DNA from: Saprospiraceae bacterium
GTDB taxonomy: Bacteria; Bacteroidota; Bacteroidia; Chitinophagales; Saprospiraceae
Direction of reading: 5' to 3'
Assembly (NCBI GenBank): GCA_016787575.1
Contig: JAEUUO010000028.1
Coordinates: 62,001-126,000 of the forward strand
DNA: 64,000 nucleotides
The position numbers and the translations under genes were made by a program. This document shows positions 45,576 to 53,660 of this stretch, in pieces. Each line of letters opens with the position of its first letter. Position 1 is the stretch's first letter. Under the pieces are notes generated by a model, which had not been told where the DNA came from, did no database searches, and saw nothing but the letters and a program-made list of their open reading frames with translations.

Positions 45576-45852
45576 TCACGAATCAAAAATAAAAGACTTA
45601 TTAAAAATATTTTCTGAACAGGGGAATATTAAAACAAAGCTTGTAAATAAAAGAATTGAAATTGTTTGGAAGGATTTATACAAAAGCATCGCTGTGTATA
45701 CTACAAAAATCCATTATAAAGATAATCAACTTACAGTATGGGTAAGTTCAGCACCCTTGCGATACGAATTAAATTTAAAAAAAAACCAGATAATACTTCA
45801 GCTGAATGAAGCGTTAAAAGAAAATCTGATCAGTCGATTGGAAGTCAGATAA
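45568..45852 (+). CDS. DUF721 (DciA-like) protein
   Basis: 94-residue basic protein of the DUF721 family, whose members include DciA, the loader of the replicative helicase in many bacteria. Recognisable parts are KTKLVNKRIEIVWKDLY, ALYVTTKIHYKDNQLTVWV-like segment VYTTKIHYKDNQLTVWV and the ending LNEALKENLISRLEVR. The gene overlaps recF, placing it with replication and repair. Whether it loads DnaB in this organism is inference. Confidence 0.85.
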   Translation: MRDHESKIKDLLKIFSEQGNIKTKLVNKRIEIVWKDLYKSIAVYTTKIHYKDNQLTVWVSSAPLRYELNLKKNQIILQLNEALKENLISRLEVR

Positions 45853-45855
45853 TGT

Positions 45856-45939
45856 TTATTGTTCTTGCTCAGAAATATTCATTTGCAATAAAAACCAGCT
45901 GAATAAAAAACAAAGAACACATGTTGTTGCAATTACCAT
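45856..45939 (-). CDS. Candidate 27-residue membrane peptide
   Basis: A small ORF in the 256-base gap between DUF721 and DUF2911, opposite strand. ATG at 45937-45939, stop at 45856-45858. It encodes a single hydrophobic helix (TTCVLCFLFSWFLLQ) and an acidic end (MNISEQEQ). The stop is 3 bases past the convergent DUF721 stop. No promoter match is seen and nothing else supports translation. The rest of the gap is AT-rich and without a gene I can support. Confidence 0.25.
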   Translation of the reverse strand: MVIATTCVLCFLFSWFLLQMNISEQEQ

Positions 45940-46108
45940 TTTCTTATTTTTTGAGTTTCCTTAATCTAATTTTGGGATTAACACAATGCGATAAGGCCAT
46001 TGAATTAACTAGGGCAAATATAAAACATATTATTAATATTTATAATATATTTTTTAGCCTTTTTTTGCATCCATTTAGATCGAATTCTGTTATAAATAAA
46101 AAATCCAT

Positions 46109-46942
46109 ATGAAAAAACTGCTTATTTTATTTTTAATCTCCTCATTTGCAAATGTTTATGCTCAAGTGACCACTCCAGCGCCCAGTCCAACTTGTAAGAC
46201 TGAGCAAAAAATCGGACTCGCAACGGTCACAGTTGAATATTCAAGACCAAGTAAAAAGAACAGAATAATCTTCGGAGATCTCGTTCCTTATGGCAAAATT
46301 TGGCGTACTGGGGCAAACGCATGTACTAAAATTACCTTTAGCGATGACGTAGAGCTTGAAGGGGTTAAAGTTCCAAAAGGAAGTTATGCATTATTTACTA
46401 TTCCTGGAGAAAATACCTGGGAAGTCATTTTATACAATGACATAACGGTTTCCGGAGTGCCAGATCCTTTTGAGGTTTCAAAGGAGGTAGCGCACGTAAA
46501 AGTAACTCCTGAGTTAATTCCCTATACGTATGAATCATTTACAATAGGTTTCGATGCATTGCGCAATGAAAGTGCCATACTTCAAATTATTTGGGAGACC
46601 AGTCTGGTTCCTATAAAATTGCGTTTTGATACCGATATGAAAGTCATGAAGAGCATTGAGAAAGTCATGGCGGGACCTTCTAGCAATGATTACTATCAGG
46701 CTGCCAGGTATTATTTTGAAAACAACAAAGATTTAAATTTGTCTTTGAAATGGATTCAGCTTGCAAATCAGATGGATCCACAGTTTTGGAAATTGCGCGT
46801 TGAATCTTTGATTCTTGCAAAATTGGGTCGTAAATCTGAAGCAATCGAAGTGGCTCAGAAATCTAAAGCGAAAGCGATCGAAGCAAAAAATGACGAATAT
46901 GTAAAAATGAATGACGATTCTATTAAAGAGTGGAGTAATTAA
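46109..46942 (+). CDS. DUF2911 domain protein, secreted
   Basis: 277 residues with a signal peptide (KKLLILFLISSFANVYAQ). The DUF2911 part spans about residues 25-165: VTVEYSRPSKKNRIIFGDLV, YGKIWRTGANACTKITFSDD and LEGVKVPKGSYALFTIPGEN. A C-terminal helical, TPR-like region follows (ARYYFENNKDLNLSLKWIQL). The family is common in Bacteroidota and Acidobacteria and has no established activity; the beta-sandwich suggests a periplasmic binding role. A terminator follows. Confidence 0.9.
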   Translation: MKKLLILFLISSFANVYAQVTTPAPSPTCKTEQKIGLATVTVEYSRPSKKNRIIFGDLVPYGKIWRTGANACTKITFSDDVELEGVKVPKGSYALFTIPGENTWEVILYNDITVSGVPDPFEVSKEVAHVKVTPELIPYTYESFTIGFDALRNESAILQIIWETSLVPIKLRFDTDMKVMKSIEKVMAGPSSNDYYQAARYYFENNKDLNLSLKWIQLANQMDPQFWKLRVESLILAKLGRKSEAIEVAQKSKAKAIEAKNDEYVKMNDDSIKEWSN

Positions 46943-47020
46943 TTTTAGAAATACAATTTCTAAATCATTCATTACCAAAGGTTTAAGAGTATAATTTTTA
47001 TAAACTCGAAATTAATTAAA

Positions 47021-47067
47021 AAATAAGCCTGAAACTAACTGATAGTTTCGGGCTTATTTTTTTTTGC
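47021..47067. terminator. Bidirectional terminator overlapping the symporter stop
   Basis: 16-bp stem AAATAAGCCTGAAACT / AGTTTCGGGCTTATTT (one G-T pair), 7-base loop, T-run to 47067 on plus and A/T-rich flank for minus. The TAG stop codon of the symporter (47035-47037) lies inside the hairpin. Confidence 0.82.
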
Positions 47068-48717
47068 TCCAATAGGTAGCAGCATTTGAAAAATTATTGC
47101 CAAGCTCATTACAGTCAAACATGCAATTGCATTAAACCATAAAAATCCTAGATCGGTATATTTAAACAAAAACAAGGTTAGACATTGGGCAATCAAAGCA
47201 GCATAAAAAACAGCTCCTCCTTGAATTTTCTTCAAGTAAAATCCTGTTAAGAAAATTCCAAGGATGGTTCCGTAAAATAAGGACCCAATTATATTTATAA
47301 ACTGAATTAAATTTTCAAATAAATTAGCATAAAGTGCAAACGCTATTGCAACCAGGCCCCAAAAAAGCGCAAAGCATTTTGACCAGAATATTGGTCTGTT
47401 TCTTAAGTCTGGAAATGGAAATAGTCTTAACGCAATATCAACAACCGTAGTGCCAGAAAGAGCATTTATTTCTGCTGAAATGGAAGACATGGCTGCGCAT
47501 AAAATGACTGCGATCATAAGTCCTATAAATCCTTGTGGTAAATAATGCAATATATAATATAGAAAAACATAGTCGCGGTCATTTGATTCTTGCTTTGGTA
47601 AATTGATTTTAACATAATTTCGGACTTCTTGCTGGAGTACTTTTCGATTTTGATTAAGCTGGTGAAGTTGTTGTTTAATATTTTGATCGGATGGATTTAA
47701 ATTTGATTGCCCGGAAATTTGATGAATGGAATCATTGTAAATCAACCATTTTGCGTATTGTTCTTTATGATTGGTGCTTAGCTCTTGAGTTACTTTGTCA
47801 TTAAAATGAATGGGGGTCTTCTGAAATTGAAAAACAGCAAACAGCAATACACCACATAGCAAAATAAATATTTGCATTGGTATTTTTAAAATACCATTTA
47901 GAATCAATCCCATTCTGCTTTCTTGAATGTTTTTGCCACTTATATAACGTTGCACTTGAGATTGATCTGTTCCAAAATAAGCAAGGGCTAAAAAAAATCC
48001 TCCTGCAATACCTGCCCAAAAATTATATCTGTTATTGAAATCTAATTTAAAACTCAAAGCATTGGTTCGCCCTTCCCAACCTGCAATCTCCATAGCATTT
48101 GAAAATTGAACTGTTGGAGGCAATGAATAAATCATGTAAACAAATATAAAGACCATGCCAATTAAAATAACCGATAACTGTTGCAATTGAGTTTGGGTAA
48201 CTGCTTTTGCTCCACCAGATACCGTATACACTATTACCATTATTCCGGAAATAACATGGGTCCATTGCAAATTCCAATCAAACAAAGAGGATAAAATTAT
48301 ACTAGGCGCATAAAGTGTAATTCCAGCTGCAATTCCTCGTTGAATTAGAAAAATAATGGCAGCAAAAGTTCGCGTTTTTAAATCAAATCTATTTTCAAGG
48401 TACTCATATGCAGTATATACTTTTAATTGATAAAATTTTGGAATAAACGTAATGCAAATAACAATCATTGCAAGTGGTAGTCCAAAATAAAATTGCACAA
48501 ATTGCATTCCATCAGAAAAGCCTTGACCTGTTGTTGATATAAAGGTAACTGCACTTGCTTGTGTTGCCATGACAGCAAATCCAACCTTCCACCATTTGGT
48601 GTCTTGATTGCCTAATAAATAATCGCTTAAGTCAGCTTGTTTTTTTGATTTGTAAATCCCATAGATTACTATAAATCCAATGCTGCCAATCAATACAAAC
48701 CAATCAATCCATCCCAT
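47035..48717 (-). CDS. Sodium:solute symporter (SSS family)
   Basis: 560 residues with about 13 membrane helices. SSS features are the N-terminal DYLLGNQDTKWWKVGFAVMA, ATQASAVTFISTTGQGFSDG with sodium-site residues, VYTVSGGAKAVTQTQLQQ, and FGTDQSQVQRYISGKN. A hydrophilic glutamine-rich insert of about 85 residues (about 298-385) interrupts the helices. The family carries sugars, vitamins, amino acids or sialic acid with Na+; the operon with a PIG-L deacetylase hints at an amino-sugar or N-acyl substrate, which is inference. It starts 9 bases after the 34-residue peptide gene. Confidence 0.92.
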   Translation of the reverse strand: MGWIDWFVLIGSIGFIVIYGIYKSKKQADLSDYLLGNQDTKWWKVGFAVMATQASAVTFISTTGQGFSDGMQFVQFYFGLPLAMIVICITFIPKFYQLKVYTAYEYLENRFDLKTRTFAAIIFLIQRGIAAGITLYAPSIILSSLFDWNLQWTHVISGIMVIVYTVSGGAKAVTQTQLQQLSVILIGMVFIFVYMIYSLPPTVQFSNAMEIAGWEGRTNALSFKLDFNNRYNFWAGIAGGFFLALAYFGTDQSQVQRYISGKNIQESRMGLILNGILKIPMQIFILLCGVLLFAVFQFQKTPIHFNDKVTQELSTNHKEQYAKWLIYNDSIHQISGQSNLNPSDQNIKQQLHQLNQNRKVLQQEVRNYVKINLPKQESNDRDYVFLYYILHYLPQGFIGLMIAVILCAAMSSISAEINALSGTTVVDIALRLFPFPDLRNRPIFWSKCFALFWGLVAIAFALYANLFENLIQFINIIGSLFYGTILGIFLTGFYLKKIQGGAVFYAALIAQCLTLFLFKYTDLGFLWFNAIACLTVMSLAIIFQMLLPIGAKKNKPETIS

Positions 48718-48726
48718 TGATATTCC

Positions 48727-48831
48727 TTAAGCTTTAAAATAGTGGCTAAAAGCACCTAATAAAAGAATGTAAAAACCAAGCATAAGCAGGACTAGTAGGT
48801 ACATTTTTTTCCAATTGGGCTCTGCGCTCAT
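48727..48831 (-). CDS. 34-residue single-helix membrane peptide between PIG-L and symporter genes
   Basis: A short ORF with ATG at 48829-48831 and TAA at 48727-48729. It encodes a charged start (MSAEPNWKKM), a single hydrophobic helix (YLLVLLMLGFYILLLGAF) and a short tail SHYFKA. The ATG lies 1 base after the PIG-L stop (TAAGATG) and the stop 9 bases before the symporter ATG, so all three genes form one tightly packed operon. Small one-helix proteins next to SSS transporters can be accessory subunits; that is inference. No family is recognised. Confidence 0.65.
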   Translation of the reverse strand: MSAEPNWKKMYLLVLLMLGFYILLLGAFSHYFKA

Positions 48832-48832
48832 C

Positions 48833-51322
48833 TTATTCAAAACTAACCAAATTCGAAAATAACCTGTATGCACCTGGTACTCCAGCTTTTAATTGTCTGA
48901 ACCATGCTAATGAACTGTAGACAAAATATCCTTTTCCAACTTTACTAATTAGAATACCAGATCGAAGTTCTTTTTCTTTTGGGTCGGCCATGGCTAACAA
49001 TTCGTCATAACTCGCACTGTATTGACCAGGAAAATACAAGCCTCTTTCTTGTACCCAATTATCAAAATCGTCGGGTGTTATTTTGTTGAATTGATTGAAC
49101 GTAGGGTGGTCAGGTTTGAGAATGCGCACTGATGCGTATTCATCAGTAACACGATCTCTTGAAATAAAAAGGCTGTCGGGGGCAAAATCATCGGTAATTA
49201 ATTCAGCAGTCGTATTGTATTGAAATATTACTTTGCCGCCTTGATTCATAAACCGGACCAATTCTTTTTTACAGTTTTTTAATTCGCTATTAGTATTTAA
49301 AGCTCGAATTCCAAATATCAAGACATTGTACTTGTCTGTTGTAAGTTCGTTGAGCATATTTGGACTTATTCTGCTAACCGGATAATGCATTTTTTCCAAT
49401 GCCTCGTCAATAAAATCACCAGCACCTTCAATATAAGCAATTCTTTTTTTCTTATTTATAGCTACTGGTTTATTAATTATTTTTACAACTGCAGGTAGCA
49501 ATATATTCTGCCAAGGGATGTGCGGATATTTTATAAACTCGTGTATAAAGGCAGGCTGATTGTCTAATAAAATCGGAATTTCTATGCTGCTGTTGCATTT
49601 GGAATTTAATTCAACCATAAATTCAATTTCTTTCTCCTCTCCAGTATTCTCTATTTGGAAATTGACCATCCATGGATTTAAATTAATACAATTTGGAATT
49701 TTTAAACTTAGTGTGCCTGTTTGATTTGGAGCGTATGCTTGCACTTTTATTTTAATGCGAGCCTTGTTATTTTCTGGCAGAATTAAATAGTCTGCCGATT
49801 TTACACAAATACTTGGTAAGATATCCAGATTTTGTCTCACTTCACCTAAAACCGGATCATCGTTTTTGTAAATCAATTCACGTTCTACAGAGTATGTTTT
49901 ATTGTTTAGTTCTATTTCAAAAGTGGCCGTTAATGTGCGTTTTGTAAGGGGTCTGTTGTAGTTTTCAGGATCATCTACTTTGTAATATCCATGGTTTCTA
50001 CCATTCCACAACCAAAATGGACTGGTTAATCCAAGTGTTGCAGGTACGGTTGTTCTGGTTTTCAATAAGAATCCCTGATTTGGAAGAAGTGGAGCATTAA
50101 ATACACTGTCTTTTAAATCACTTGACAATTTAAATTTAAGTAATCGAATCGATATTGGATTTCGTGCGATGCATTCGGCATTTACTGACAACATATCTCC
50201 TGCAGTGGTTATGTTCTTGTCAGTAGTTGCTTCAGCATAAAAACCTGCACAATCTAAAATCAAGCCAATAAGCTCCTGTAATTTTATTTTGGTCCAATAT
50301 TGTTCTGGAAGATCTTCAATATATGTTTGAATTTTCTGGAGTCTTGGAATGCTTAACCAAGGTTTTTGTAAATCAAATGTTACAATCAATGAGTCAATTT
50401 GCTGTTTAACGTTTCCTCCACCATTGATGCGGGTCCAACTCAAATCCAAACCATCAAATGGATTTGTATAAGCTTTGTCTTTTTGTTGATCCAATCGTTC
50501 AAAATATTCCAATTGACTGCCCCGAGTGCTGTTGATTCCAAATCCTTGCGATTTATGCATGCTTCGGCTTTGAGCTGCGATTTCAGTTGAGGAAAAGCCA
50601 TAAGCAGGTAAATAGCTACCAACGTCAAGAAAGTACAAATTGGATTTATCCATGGCATCAAATTTTTCTTTGCCACCAAAGAAAAACCAGGATGTATTAA
50701 AGAAAACCCTTGACACAATGTGCATATCTGTCCCTTTTAAAGCATCAGGCTTAAAAAGTGGACTATTTGAATACTTGGAAGCTTCCAATCCAAGTATTGC
50801 AGAAGCTGTATGGTGCCCGTGTGTTTTTCCGCTACTCCTGTGATCAAAGCGATTGATAATAACATCGGGTTTGAAACCACGAATTACACGAATCACGTCG
50901 CAAAGCACACTGTCATAATTCCAAATCGTAAATGTTTCTTCAGCATTTTTTGAATATCCAAAATCATTGGCCCTAGAAAAATACTGACTGCCACCATCAA
51001 TTTTACGGGCTTCCAATAACTCATTGGTACGAATTACTCCTAGTTTTTCATCCAAATCTGACCCTATCAGATTTTGTCCGCCGTCACCTCTTGTTAAAGA
51101 AAGATAGGCAGTATTCAATTTTAAATCTTTTGATAAATAACTTATCAAGCGTGTATTTTCATCGTCTGGATGCGCCGCAATGTATAAAACAGAACCCAGT
51201 ACATTTAATTTTTTGATTCCCTCCAAAATCTCTGCACTTGTTTTACATTTCTGAGAATAAGAAAATACAGGAAGAAAAGTAACTAGTATTAGTAGGGTTT
51301 GTTTTAAACAGCTCATTTTCAT
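48833..51322 (-). CDS. Secreted PIG-L-family deacetylase with C-terminal GATase-like domain
   Basis: 829 residues. After a signal peptide (LLILVTFLPVFSYSQ) comes the PIG-L/LmbE domain with the zinc motifs AAHPDDENTRLISYL and GKTHGHHTASA, and RGDGGQNL. PIG-L enzymes remove N-acetyl groups from GlcNAc-type sugars. A beta-sandwich middle follows, then a C-terminal class I GATase-like fold (about 630-829: KRIAYIEGAGDFIDEALEKM, YNVLIFGIRALN, GGKVIFQYNTT). The ATG at 51320-51322 is used; a TTG one codon upstream is less likely. First of a three-gene operon with the peptide and Na+ symporter. Exact substrate unknown. Confidence 0.88.
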   Translation of the reverse strand: MKMSCLKQTLLILVTFLPVFSYSQKCKTSAEILEGIKKLNVLGSVLYIAAHPDDENTRLISYLSKDLKLNTAYLSLTRGDGGQNLIGSDLDEKLGVIRTNELLEARKIDGGSQYFSRANDFGYSKNAEETFTIWNYDSVLCDVIRVIRGFKPDVIINRFDHRSSGKTHGHHTASAILGLEASKYSNSPLFKPDALKGTDMHIVSRVFFNTSWFFFGGKEKFDAMDKSNLYFLDVGSYLPAYGFSSTEIAAQSRSMHKSQGFGINSTRGSQLEYFERLDQQKDKAYTNPFDGLDLSWTRINGGGNVKQQIDSLIVTFDLQKPWLSIPRLQKIQTYIEDLPEQYWTKIKLQELIGLILDCAGFYAEATTDKNITTAGDMLSVNAECIARNPISIRLLKFKLSSDLKDSVFNAPLLPNQGFLLKTRTTVPATLGLTSPFWLWNGRNHGYYKVDDPENYNRPLTKRTLTATFEIELNNKTYSVERELIYKNDDPVLGEVRQNLDILPSICVKSADYLILPENNKARIKIKVQAYAPNQTGTLSLKIPNCINLNPWMVNFQIENTGEEKEIEFMVELNSKCNSSIEIPILLDNQPAFIHEFIKYPHIPWQNILLPAVVKIINKPVAINKKKRIAYIEGAGDFIDEALEKMHYPVSRISPNMLNELTTDKYNVLIFGIRALNTNSELKNCKKELVRFMNQGGKVIFQYNTTAELITDDFAPDSLFISRDRVTDEYASVRILKPDHPTFNQFNKITPDDFDNWVQERGLYFPGQYSASYDELLAMADPKEKELRSGILISKVGKGYFVYSSLAWFRQLKAGVPGAYRLFSNLVSFE

Positions 51323-51432
51323 CAATTTTTAATAAATCTTAAGAATATTAATTACACGTTAATTTGAAAAGGGTGCATGTATAATTATCACAAAGATGTG
51401 AATATATGGCTTATCTGGAGATCAAAATGCTT

Positions 51433-51440
51433 TACTTTTG
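51433..51440 (+). promoter_or_regulatory. -7 promoter element for the DAHP synthase gene
   Basis: TACTTTTG ending 12 bases before the ATG at 51453; this excludes the in-frame TTG at 51438 as start because it lies within the element. Confidence 0.55.
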
Positions 51441-51452
51441 TTGTTATTAAGT

Positions 51453-52526
51453 ATGAATATAAGTAATTCTCAATCATCTGGCAAGGAAGTTTCTAAATTA
51501 TTAATTTTAGGTCCCTGCAGTGCAGAATCTGAGGCTCAACTTTTGCAATTGGGAAATGACTTATTGCAATTTAAACCTGATTTCATTCGAGCCGGGATTT
51601 GGAAGCCACGTACCAGACCAGGTCATTTCCAAGGATTTGGTGAACAGGCCATTGAATGGATGCTTGCACTGAAAAAAACCTATGGCTTTAAAATTTGCAC
51701 AGAAGTCGCAACAGCAAATCATGTAGAATTAGTTAGCAATGCAGGATTTGATGCGGTTTGGATAGGGGCTCGAACTACTGTAAATCCATTTTACGTACAA
51801 GAAATAGCGGAGGCTTTAAAAGGAGCTGAAATGGATGTTTTTGTTAAAAATCCTATCAATCCGGATCTGTTTTTATGGCTGGGTGCTATCGAACGGATTC
51901 AGCAGGTTGGTATAAAATCTGTCGCAGCAATCCACAGAGGCTTTAGTTTTTATGGAAATTCAGTGTATAGAAACATACCACGTTGGCAAATTCCTATAGA
52001 ATTAAAAAGGAGATTGCCTGATTTGTGTCTTTTAGCTGATATTTCACACATCAGTGGAAAACCTGAAAACCTATTAGAAATAGCTCAGATTGCAATGGAT
52101 CTCAATTACGATGGACTTATGGCTGAAATTCATCCAAATCCATCAAAAGCCTTAAGCGATGCAGACCAGCAAGTTACTCCAGCTTATTTTAAAAAGGAAA
52201 TTGCCGACAAAATTATCCTTAGGTCGGTTCAAACATCTGATTCAAAATTTAACCGAAATATTAAATCGATTCGAAGTGAGATTGACCAAATAGACGAGAA
52301 AATCTTGTCTCTGCTTTCAGAACGAATGGCATTGGCAGAACATATAGGGCTTAATAAAAAGGAAATTAACATTTCTATTTTTCAGCCGGATCGTTGGGAT
52401 GAAATCGTTGAGCGATTCTTGCATTTTGGAAAAGCAATGAATCTGAGTGAAGAATTTATTTTTTCATTAATTGAAGCCATTCACATTGAATCGATACAAC
52501 ATCAAAGTATAAAAATGAATAAATAA
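51453..52526 (+). CDS. Bifunctional DAHP synthase / chorismate mutase
   Basis: First step of the shikimate pathway fused to chorismate mutase. About 357 residues. The DAHP synthase part (about 1-255; type I/KdsA-like short form) has LLILGPCSAESEAQL, AGIWKPRTRPGHFQGFGEQA, KICTEVATANHV, DAVWIGARTTVNPF and a metal-binding HPNPSKALSDADQQ. The chorismate mutase (AroQ) part (about 268-350) has IRSEIDQIDEKILSLLSERM and AEHIGLNKKE. This fusion is the usual Bacteroidota arrangement, allowing feedback control of the first domain by prephenate/tyrosine-related ligands. The stop overlaps a minus-strand terminator. Confidence 0.93.
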   Translation: MNISNSQSSGKEVSKLLILGPCSAESEAQLLQLGNDLLQFKPDFIRAGIWKPRTRPGHFQGFGEQAIEWMLALKKTYGFKICTEVATANHVELVSNAGFDAVWIGARTTVNPFYVQEIAEALKGAEMDVFVKNPINPDLFLWLGAIERIQQVGIKSVAAIHRGFSFYGNSVYRNIPRWQIPIELKRRLPDLCLLADISHISGKPENLLEIAQIAMDLNYDGLMAEIHPNPSKALSDADQQVTPAYFKKEIADKIILRSVQTSDSKFNRNIKSIRSEIDQIDEKILSLLSERMALAEHIGLNKKEINISIFQPDRWDEIVERFLHFGKAMNLSEEFIFSLIEAIHIESIQHQSIKMNK

Positions 52527-52550
52527 AAAATCCTTTCCGTAGGGAAAGGA
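52525..52550 (-). terminator. Intrinsic terminator of the cupin-like gene
   Basis: Stem TCCTTTCC / GGAAAGGA with 4-base loop GTAG, followed on the minus strand by TTTTTT (52530-52525). It serves the cupin-like gene whose stop is 73 bases upstream; the T-run overlaps the DAHP synthase stop codon on the other strand. Confidence 0.75.
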
Positions 52551-52622
52551 CTCTCAATTTGGTTTTAACAGATACTAATAGGTTTCGTTGTTAAGTGTAC
52601 TCTCAAAATGCATGCCAAGCTC

Positions 52623-53465
52623 TCAGGCTAAATGTGCATTGCGTTTTGCCATTCTTATTTTCATGTCCATCCAACGGCTACCCAACATAAAATTCATGCC
52701 GCGATCAATGGCAAAATGACGCGCAATATTATAAATTCCTTTTGCTTTTAAACTGATTGAATTAGAAGCTCTTAACGACAGTGAAAATCCACCATCTGTG
52801 TATTCAATGTGATGCCAATACATACTTGGGATAAAGAGGGTATCTCCATGATCCAGAATGGTCTCATATCCATTTAATTGTTTTATTCCAGGATATTTGG
52901 CTTCATCTGGATCAATTGGATTGACCAGGCATCCTACCGTATATGGTATGTGATATAAATATTTCGATTGATCCTGATCAAAAAGTACAACCCGTTTTCT
53001 ATTTTGAAGTTGTGTTAAAAAAACATGCGAACAATCAATATCGTAATGAATCCTAGTATATGAACCTTTTCCGCCAAAAAACATAAATGGAAATTCATTG
53101 TAAAATCCATCCATGATGTTTGGAATTTTTATATGGTTTGCTAATTCTGGTGCTTGCTTAAAAATATTCCATAGAAAGATTCGCAATTGGGTAGGTTCTC
53201 TTTGTATTATATCTAAATAATCCCCAAATTTCATGGAACCCGTTGCGCTCATGTAATTTTTTCCTCCCTCACTGAAACTGCTATCGTAAATGGGAACTTT
53301 AAGATGCCCGTAGTTGATTTTAAAAAACTCAAAAGTCCATAACTCTTTTGCCGGCCAATCGTTGATCAGGTCTGTAAAGACGACAGGCTTCATGGGATCC
53401 AAATAATTTTTTTTAAAGGATTCCCTGTTTAAACCTGAAAGTTTCTCAATTGGTTTTAAAATCAT
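52623..53465 (-). CDS. Cupin-like (JmjC-type) Fe(II)/2-oxoglutarate oxygenase
   Basis: 280 residues from the ATG 53463-53465. A JmjC/cupin_8 fold is recognised from MKPVVFTDLINDWPAKELW near the N-terminus, the iron motif HYDID (in YTRIHYDIDCSHVFLTQLQ) and the distal histidine in LFIPSMYWHHIEYTDGGFSL. Related proteins hydroxylate proteins or tRNA bases or small molecules. The substrate cannot be predicted. A TTG five codons further upstream is an alternative start. It ends in its own terminator. Confidence 0.83.
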   Translation of the reverse strand: MILKPIEKLSGLNRESFKKNYLDPMKPVVFTDLINDWPAKELWTFEFFKINYGHLKVPIYDSSFSEGGKNYMSATGSMKFGDYLDIIQREPTQLRIFLWNIFKQAPELANHIKIPNIMDGFYNEFPFMFFGGKGSYTRIHYDIDCSHVFLTQLQNRKRVVLFDQDQSKYLYHIPYTVGCLVNPIDPDEAKYPGIKQLNGYETILDHGDTLFIPSMYWHHIEYTDGGFSLSLRASNSISLKAKGIYNIARHFAIDRGMNFMLGSRWMDMKIRMAKRNAHLA

Positions 53466-53490
53466 ACAAAGAAATTTCAAAAATCTTCAA

Positions 53491-53498
53491 CAAAATTA
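53491..53498 (-). promoter_or_regulatory. -7 promoter element for the cupin-like gene
   Basis: TAATTTTG on the minus strand, 25 bases before the ATG. Confidence 0.4.
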
Positions 53499-53620
53499 AC
53501 ATCCAATTGGGTGCTTCGTTCATTTAATTCAAGGAAATTAAAATCCCAGGCAACTGTAATGTATAAACGTAAGAAAATCAATGGCATAAACAAGTAAATT
53601 TTGTGTTTTTACCCTTATAA

Positions 53621-53652
53621 TTTGGTTGCAGCTTCAGTTCCTTTTACCTTTG
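53621..53652 (+). promoter_or_regulatory. Full-consensus Bacteroidota promoter for purM
   Basis: TTTG (53621-53624), 20-base spacer, TACCTTTG (53645-53652): a perfect match to TTTG-N19-21-TAnnTTTG. The purM ATG is only 8 bases after it, so the mRNA should have almost no leader. Confidence 0.7.
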
Positions 53653-53660
53653 ACTGCATT

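Noticed and set aside
45921..46112. 63-codon ORF in the gap before DUF2911
   Set aside because: Composition reflects AT-rich intergenic sequence; it overlaps the DUF2911 start and has no recognisable domain or spacing.
52531..52550. Hairpin after the DAHP synthase as a plus-strand terminator
   Set aside because: No T-run follows on the plus strand; the T-run is on the minus side, so it belongs to the cupin-like gene.
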